Shown piece by piece: positions 50,469-54,115 of a DNA stretch of 54,115 nt. The DNA lies in assembly GCA_002451165.1 (NCBI GenBank), contig DKBH01000076.1:1-54115 (forward strand), given 5' to 3'. A model generated the notes under the pieces. The model had not been told where the DNA came from. It did not search any database and worked only from the letters and a program-made list of their open reading frames with translations. Source of the DNA: Nitrospiraceae bacterium UBA6905. GTDB lineage: Bacteria; Nitrospirota; Thermodesulfovibrionia; Thermodesulfovibrionales; UBA6898. Position 1 is the first letter of the stretch; every line of letters starts with the position of its first letter. The position numbers and the translations under genes were made by a program.

Positions 50469-51961
50469 TCCTTGTCCACAGGGAGCCGGATGATAAAGCT
50501 CGTCCCCTTGCCCGCTTCGCTCTCAACGGTGATCGACCCGAGATGCTGCTTTACGATCTGTTTTACAATGGCAAGCCCCAGGCCGGTCCCGTTCGCCCGT
50601 GTCGTGAAGAAGGGTTCGAATATCTTCTCGCGGAGATCCTCAGGAATACCGGGGCCGGTGTCCTCGAATACCATTACCGCCTCTCCTGTCGGATCGAATT
50701 CTGTCCTGACCTCGATCCGTCCCTCCCCTGAAATTGCATGCGCCGCATTCAGAATAAGATTTATCGCGACCTGGTATATCTGGTCCTCATCGACCTTGAC
50801 CAGGGGGAAATCGTCCGGGAAATGAGTCAGGATTTCGACATGGCGCGTCTCCGGGAGGTTCGAAGCGAATTGGGCGATTTCCCTGAGTATCCCGTTGAGG
50901 TCCTTCGAGACGAGTTTCGGCGCCGGGACGCGCGCGTAACTTAAGAGTTCTTCAACAATCTTCTTGCAGCGCCTGCTCTCGGTTTTGATATCCTGAACGT
51001 ACCGGTACAGCGGCGTGTCGGGAGGCGTTTTCCCTTCCAGGTAGGACGCATAGCCGAGCACCACGCCGAGGGGGTTGTTGATTTCATGAGCCACCTTCGA
51101 AGAGAGTACTCCCAAAGCCGCCATCTTCGTCTGCTGATTCAGGGCCTTCTCCATCTCCTTGTTCCGCTCGATCATCTCGATCATCCGGTTGAAGCTCCCC
51201 GCCAATTCACCGATTTCGTCATTCCCGGTAATCTGCATGCGCTGTTCGGTTCTGCCTCGCTTGACGTTTCGCACCACTTCGATCATGTTTCTGATAGGAT
51301 TCGTCAGCTTCGATGATAAGGAGAATACCAGAATCACGGAAAGGAATGTCGATCCCAGCAGGATCAGGATCATATTCTCCAGTATCTGGCGCGAGATAAG
51401 GTTAGCCGGAGCATAAAACTCGTTCTCATAGGAGCCGACGGCAACTATCCAGTCCCAGGGCTCGAAATGGAGATACCGGACGACCTTCATCCTGGCCGCA
51501 CCTTCTCCCGGGTTCTTCCAGGGATAACGGATCCAACCAGCCTTTTTGGCGAGCATCTCCCGTATGAAATACTTTCCGTCTGAGTCCACTGCATCAGCAA
51601 TATTCACCCCCTCCTGCGCCGGGTGAATGGTAAGCGTCCCGCTGCTGTCCAGACAGTAAATGTAGCCCGTGGCACCGACCTTCTTGTCCTTGATGATCTT
51701 TTGAATGTCTTCGAAAAACTTCCTCTTGAAATCGTCCTCTTCATCCGCGCGATACTTCCCGAGATGCCCATGATACGTGCTGAGCAGATCGATCGTGAAC
51801 CGGGTCATATGATCCAGATCGGCCATGCTCGTATCTGTAATGCCGCGGTATGCCTGTCGCGTCGCAACATATCCCACGATAGTTCCTACGGCCACGATCA
51901 AGATCACCACGAGCGAAAGGACGAGCAGGAGGATCTTCCATTTTATCTTCAGGTTCTTCAT
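50465..51961 (-). CDS. Cache-domain sensor histidine kinase
   Basis: The 498-residue membrane kinase has a first helix (about residues 10-32), a periplasmic single-Cache-type domain (about 35-185, with GATGYIYCLDSSGTLTIHP and EPWDWIVAVGSY), a second helix (about 190-215), HAMP, a short coil, HisKA (phosphoacceptor His in SSKVAHEINNPLG) and HATPase_c (FEDTGPGIP, GTGLGLAIV). Cache domains of this type often bind small carboxylates such as propionate or pyruvate. It is paired with the NtrC-type regulator by an ATGA overlap. Confidence 0.92.
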   Translation of the reverse strand: MKNLKIKWKILLLVLSLVVILIVAVGTIVGYVATRQAYRGITDTSMADLDHMTRFTIDLLSTYHGHLGKYRADEEDDFKRKFFEDIQKIIKDKKVGATGYIYCLDSSGTLTIHPAQEGVNIADAVDSDGKYFIREMLAKKAGWIRYPWKNPGEGAARMKVVRYLHFEPWDWIVAVGSYENEFYAPANLISRQILENMILILLGSTFLSVILVFSLSSKLTNPIRNMIEVVRNVKRGRTEQRMQITGNDEIGELAGSFNRMIEMIERNKEMEKALNQQTKMAALGVLSSKVAHEINNPLGVVLGYASYLEGKTPPDTPLYRYVQDIKTESRRCKKIVEELLSYARVPAPKLVSKDLNGILREIAQFASNLPETRHVEILTHFPDDFPLVKVDEDQIYQVAINLILNAAHAISGEGRIEVRTEFDPTGEAVMVFEDTGPGIPEDLREKIFEPFFTTRANGTGLGLAIVKQIVKQHLGSITVESEAGKGTSFIIRLPVDKE

Positions 51962-51992
51962 GCGGATTGTCCACTGACAAAGGACGCAGGCG

Positions 51993-52020
51993 ACAGCATT
52001 GCACCATGGCGTAATGCTGT
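51993..52020. repeat. imperfect 28-bp palindrome upstream of the kinase gene
   Basis: ACAGCATT / AATGCTGT arms around a CCATGG centre, two mismatches in 14 pairs. It lies 32-59 bp upstream of the kinase start and after the end of the rhodanese gene. It could be an operator for the two-component operon or a T-poor terminator for the rhodanese gene. Confidence 0.5.
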
Positions 52021-52059
52021 TCCTGTCTTGCTGACAATATTTATCATCATGGGCGGCGC

Positions 52060-52881
52060 TTAGACTTTTTTCTCCAGGAGTTCGGCCAAGCGCTCCAGAT
52101 GCCTCTTCTCCTCCTCTGCGAGGCGCAGGAAAACCTTCTGCGCATCACCGTCCAGTCTCCGTTCCATCTTCAGGTAAAGGTCATAGGCGTTGGTCTCAAG
52201 TGCAATGGCAAACTCGAGGATTGTCGCAACTTCCTTTCCCTCAGCCCATTGCAGGGCTTCGGCAACCTTGATCCCGCCTTCCATGATGTCATCGCGGCCG
52301 GAGGGAAGGTCATCCTCCACCGCTCTGCCCTTCGTGAATCCCCGGTAGAGTTCAGCAACGGTCTTTTCATGCATCACCTCAGCCTTGGCAAGGTTCTGGA
52401 AGAGCTTCTTGGCGTTGTCATCCTGAAGGTGCACATCCATCCCTGCATAGAACTGCCGTGAGCCGTCCTCAAGCATCCAGGCAAGCATAGCAAGTTCCTG
52501 CGGTTGCGCCGAGTCCCCAAAATAGGCCATGCCCGACTCCGGAGGACCTGCGGCAATGAGTCCTTCCCATGCCGCAATACCGCCCTGCATATTGTATACT
52601 GCTTCGAGACCGGCGTCCGCCAGGACTGCGGCAGCAGCACGGCTGCGCATGCCGGAGCCTCAATAGGTTATGGTCGGTTTCGAAGCATCGAGTTCGCCGA
52701 TGCGTTTGTGCAGTTCCCCGACAGGTATCAGCTTCGCACCCGCAAGATGACCGCGCTCGTATTCCTTCGGCTGGCGCACATCGACGAGATTATAGTCATC
52801 GGGGTTCTTGTCTTTCATGAACGTTCTCGCCTCTTCTGCGGTCATCGACCGGACAGGCTTGAAATAGTCAGTAATTCCCAT
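52060..52881 (-). CDS. rhodanese / ferritin-like fusion, predicted selenoprotein (Sec74)
   Basis: A single 273-residue frame from 52881 to 52060 is broken only by TGA at 52662-52660 (codon 74). Residues 1-105 are a rhodanese domain (YNLVDVRQPKEYERGHLAGAKLIP). The active-site loop reads ITY-U-GSGMRSR; rhodaneses have YCxxGxRS, so TGA occupies the catalytic Cys. Residues about 125-273 are a ferritin-like four-helix bundle with diiron-type motifs (EVMHEK, ALETNAYDLY, EEEKRHLE), as in rubrerythrin-like proteins. The frame is otherwise clean across the TGA. A SECIS-like hairpin follows. Selenocysteine-containing rhodanese-like proteins are known in bacteria; the fusion suggests a role in sulfur or peroxide chemistry. 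GGGGGAGGG precedes the ATG. Confidence 0.87.
52630..52653 (-). promoter_or_regulatory. predicted bacterial SECIS of the rhodanese gene
   Basis: GGCA and TGCC pair outside a 5-bp stem GCAGC / GCTGC with apical loop CGT; three bases bulge on the 5' side. The loop begins 21 nt after the T of TGA and has G at its second position, fitting bacterial SECIS rules. Confidence 0.6.
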
Positions 52882-52951
52882 GTCCCTCCCCCCTGTGCGT
52901 CATGCCGGCAATTTCGCGCACCGCATCCCCATATCCCGCTGCGCCGCCGGA

Positions 52952-54115
52952 TCACGCCACCGCATTCAGCTGCTCCTCAAATTCCCTGCTCGCGATCTCG
53001 AATTGCTGATGCAATTCAGCAAGCTCATCGAACAGCGTTTCTATCCTCTGCTGCGCATCAGCCAGATCCCGTGACAAGCTGACGATGGCACCGCCGTTAC
53101 CCTTTGCCGACGCATCGAGGAGCGCCTGGTTGCTCTCCTTCACCTTTTTTTCGAGCTGCAGGATGATCTTCTCGATCTCTTCCATCCTTTTCTGGAGCGG
53201 GTTCAGCATCTTTGCGCGGTTCTCGATGATCTCGGCGCGCATCTTCCTGAGGCTTTTTCTGCTGGTCCCCCGCCCTGACTTCGCAGCACGTTCCGGTTCA
53301 CTGCCTCCGGCTGCCTCATCCTTCCAGCCCACCCGCTCCAGAAATTCCGGATAAGATCCTTCAAAGACTGTTACACTATTGTCATCGAATACGACGAGTC
53401 TCTCGGCGATCGCGCTCAGAATCATCTCGCTGTGCGTCACAATGACAACCGCGCCGTCGAACGCCTCAATCGCCTGGATGAGAGAATCGATTGATTCCAT
53501 GTCAAGGTGATTTGTCGGCTCATCAAGAAAAAGCAGGTTTGCCGGACTCACCAGAATCTTGCCGAGAAGGACGCGGCTCCTTTCCCCGCCCGAAAGCACG
53601 GCGATCTTCTTCAGGGCATGGTCACCCTCAAACATCATCAGTCCGCAGATCTTCCGGGCACCCCCCCGACTCTGATCCGGATGGACATCCATGATCTCCT
53701 GCTCTACGGTCTTTACCGGATCGAGTCTGTTGATGTTCGTCTGGCCGAAGTAGGCTATCTTCGTTGCGGGATGAACGGTTATCGATCCTTGCAGCGGCGT
53801 GAACTCGCCGGCGAACAGATTCAGGAGGGTCGTCTTACCCTTCCCGTTCCTCCCGATGATCGCGATGCGGTCCTTTCTGCCTATGGCGATGCTGAGGTGA
53901 TCGATAAGGAGGGTATCCCGTTGAAATCCGAAAGAGACATCTTCGGCGACAAGCAGCTGTTTCCCGGTAAACGGGGCGGCTTCGAACGAAAAATCGAGGT
54001 TCTTCGCCGCAGCAAGCCGTTCGAGCCGCTCTTTTCTGCCGAGTGATCTTATGCGCGACTGCACCGCCTTTGCCTTGTTTGCCTGCGCCCTGAAGCGGTT
54101 GATGAACTGCTCGAC
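52952..54115 (-). CDS. ABC-F family ATPase (partial, N-terminus outside)
   Basis: The last 387 residues of an ABC-F protein; the frame stays open through the window edge, so the first ATPase domain lies beyond 54115. Present are the end of the inter-domain linker (helical, QANKAKAVQSRIRSL), the second ATPase domain (Walker A GRNGKGKTTLL, signature LSGGERSRVLLGKIL, Walker B LLFLDEPTNHLDME) and a C-terminal coiled coil (about the last 110 residues, Uup/YdiF-like). ABC-F proteins act on the ribosome rather than in membranes. Which subfamily it is cannot be decided from this part. Confidence 0.88.
   Translation of the reverse strand, partial: VEQFINRFRAQANKAKAVQSRIRSLGRKERLERLAAAKNLDFSFEAAPFTGKQLLVAEDVSFGFQRDTLLIDHLSIAIGRKDRIAIIGRNGKGKTTLLNLFAGEFTPLQGSITVHPATKIAYFGQTNINRLDPVKTVEQEIMDVHPDQSRGGARKICGLMMFEGDHALKKIAVLSGGERSRVLLGKILVSPANLLFLDEPTNHLDMESIDSLIQAIEAFDGAVVIVTHSEMILSAIAERLVVFDDNSVTVFEGSYPEFLERVGWKDEAAGGSEPERAAKSGRGTSRKSLRKMRAEIIENRAKMLNPLQKRMEEIEKIILQLEKKVKESNQALLDASAKGNGGAIVSLSRDLADAQQRIETLFDELAELHQQFEIASREFEEQLNAVA

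Noticed and set aside
1..54115. tRNA, rRNA, CRISPR arrays and insertion sequences
   Set aside because: No T-loop/acceptor patterns, rRNA blocks, regularly spaced repeats, transposase genes or terminal inverted repeats were seen by eye; a tRNAscan or CRISPR search would settle this.

Overview
The window reads as a chromosome segment of an anaerobic, Gram-negative bacterium of moderate-to-high GC. Gram-negative structure is shown by an Mla-type lipid transport operon, an outer-membrane barrel, lipoproteins and a Tat signal. Anaerobic C1 metabolism is shown by the methyl branch of the Wood-Ljungdahl pathway (folE, folD, hdrCBA, mvhD, metV, metF), plus cooC, thyX and c-type haem motifs. The gene mix resembles Nitrospirota (Thermodesulfovibrio-like sulfate reducers), but this is an inference from gene content; no rRNA or tRNA gene is present to test it.

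Layout. 1-5.0 kb: a TPR/cyclic-nucleotide-binding protein, then a branched-chain amino-acid type ABC transporter (livHMGF) without a binding protein. 5.1-8.9 kb: acylphosphatase, a decayed MshEN-domain gene, bioB, bioW and a lipid kinase. 9-13 kb: an exported beta-propeller with one CxxCH, then an FtsX-type permease / TPR lipoprotein / ATPase set. 13-22.9 kb: housekeeping and regulatory genes (mnmA, argJ, PilZ, cooC, thyX, CorC-like, hybrid kinase, panB, DUF2301-like). 22.9-26.5 kb: an envelope and metal/redox cluster (DUF2318-like, NosL, Met-rich barrel, a C_GCAxxG_C_C-like protein cut by an amber codon, a small secreted protein). 26.6-35 kb: the Wood-Ljungdahl/Hdr operon. 35.2-41.1 kb: a nitrilase-family hydrolase, then a minus-strand operon joining a SpoIIE phosphatase / anti-sigma kinase / STAS partner-switching module to mlaEFD and a lipoprotein. 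41.2-47.2 kb: CNB protein, AI-2E transporter, K+ channel, lemA and two TPM proteins, a Cys-repeat protein and a small ORF between two related hairpins. 47.4-52 kb: an OFA-type MFS transporter with a sigma-54 promoter and tandem enhancer-like sites, next to an NtrC-type regulator and its Cache-domain kinase. 52-54.1 kb: a rhodanese/ferritin-like fusion and a partial ABC-F protein.

The most notable result is two genes that look broken but are better read as selenoproteins. In mvhD an in-frame TGA replaces a conserved Cys (Sec88), and in the rhodanese/ferritin-like gene an in-frame TGA replaces the catalytic Cys (Sec74). Both are followed at the correct distance by a hairpin that fits the bacterial SECIS pattern. 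By contrast, an in-frame TAG in the C_GCAxxG_C_C-like gene does not replace a Cys and stays unexplained, and the MshEN gene at 5.5-6.1 kb has one TAG plus two frameshifts and is a real pseudogene.

Regulatory reading. Several monocistronic genes (acyP, bioW, argJ, the DUF2301-like and DUF2318-like genes, the nitrilase) have a good -10 hexamer ending only 5-13 nt before the start codon and no Shine-Dalgarno, which suggests frequent leaderless transcription. Others (thyX, folE, hdrC, the CNB genes) have ordinary sigma-70 promoters and leaders.
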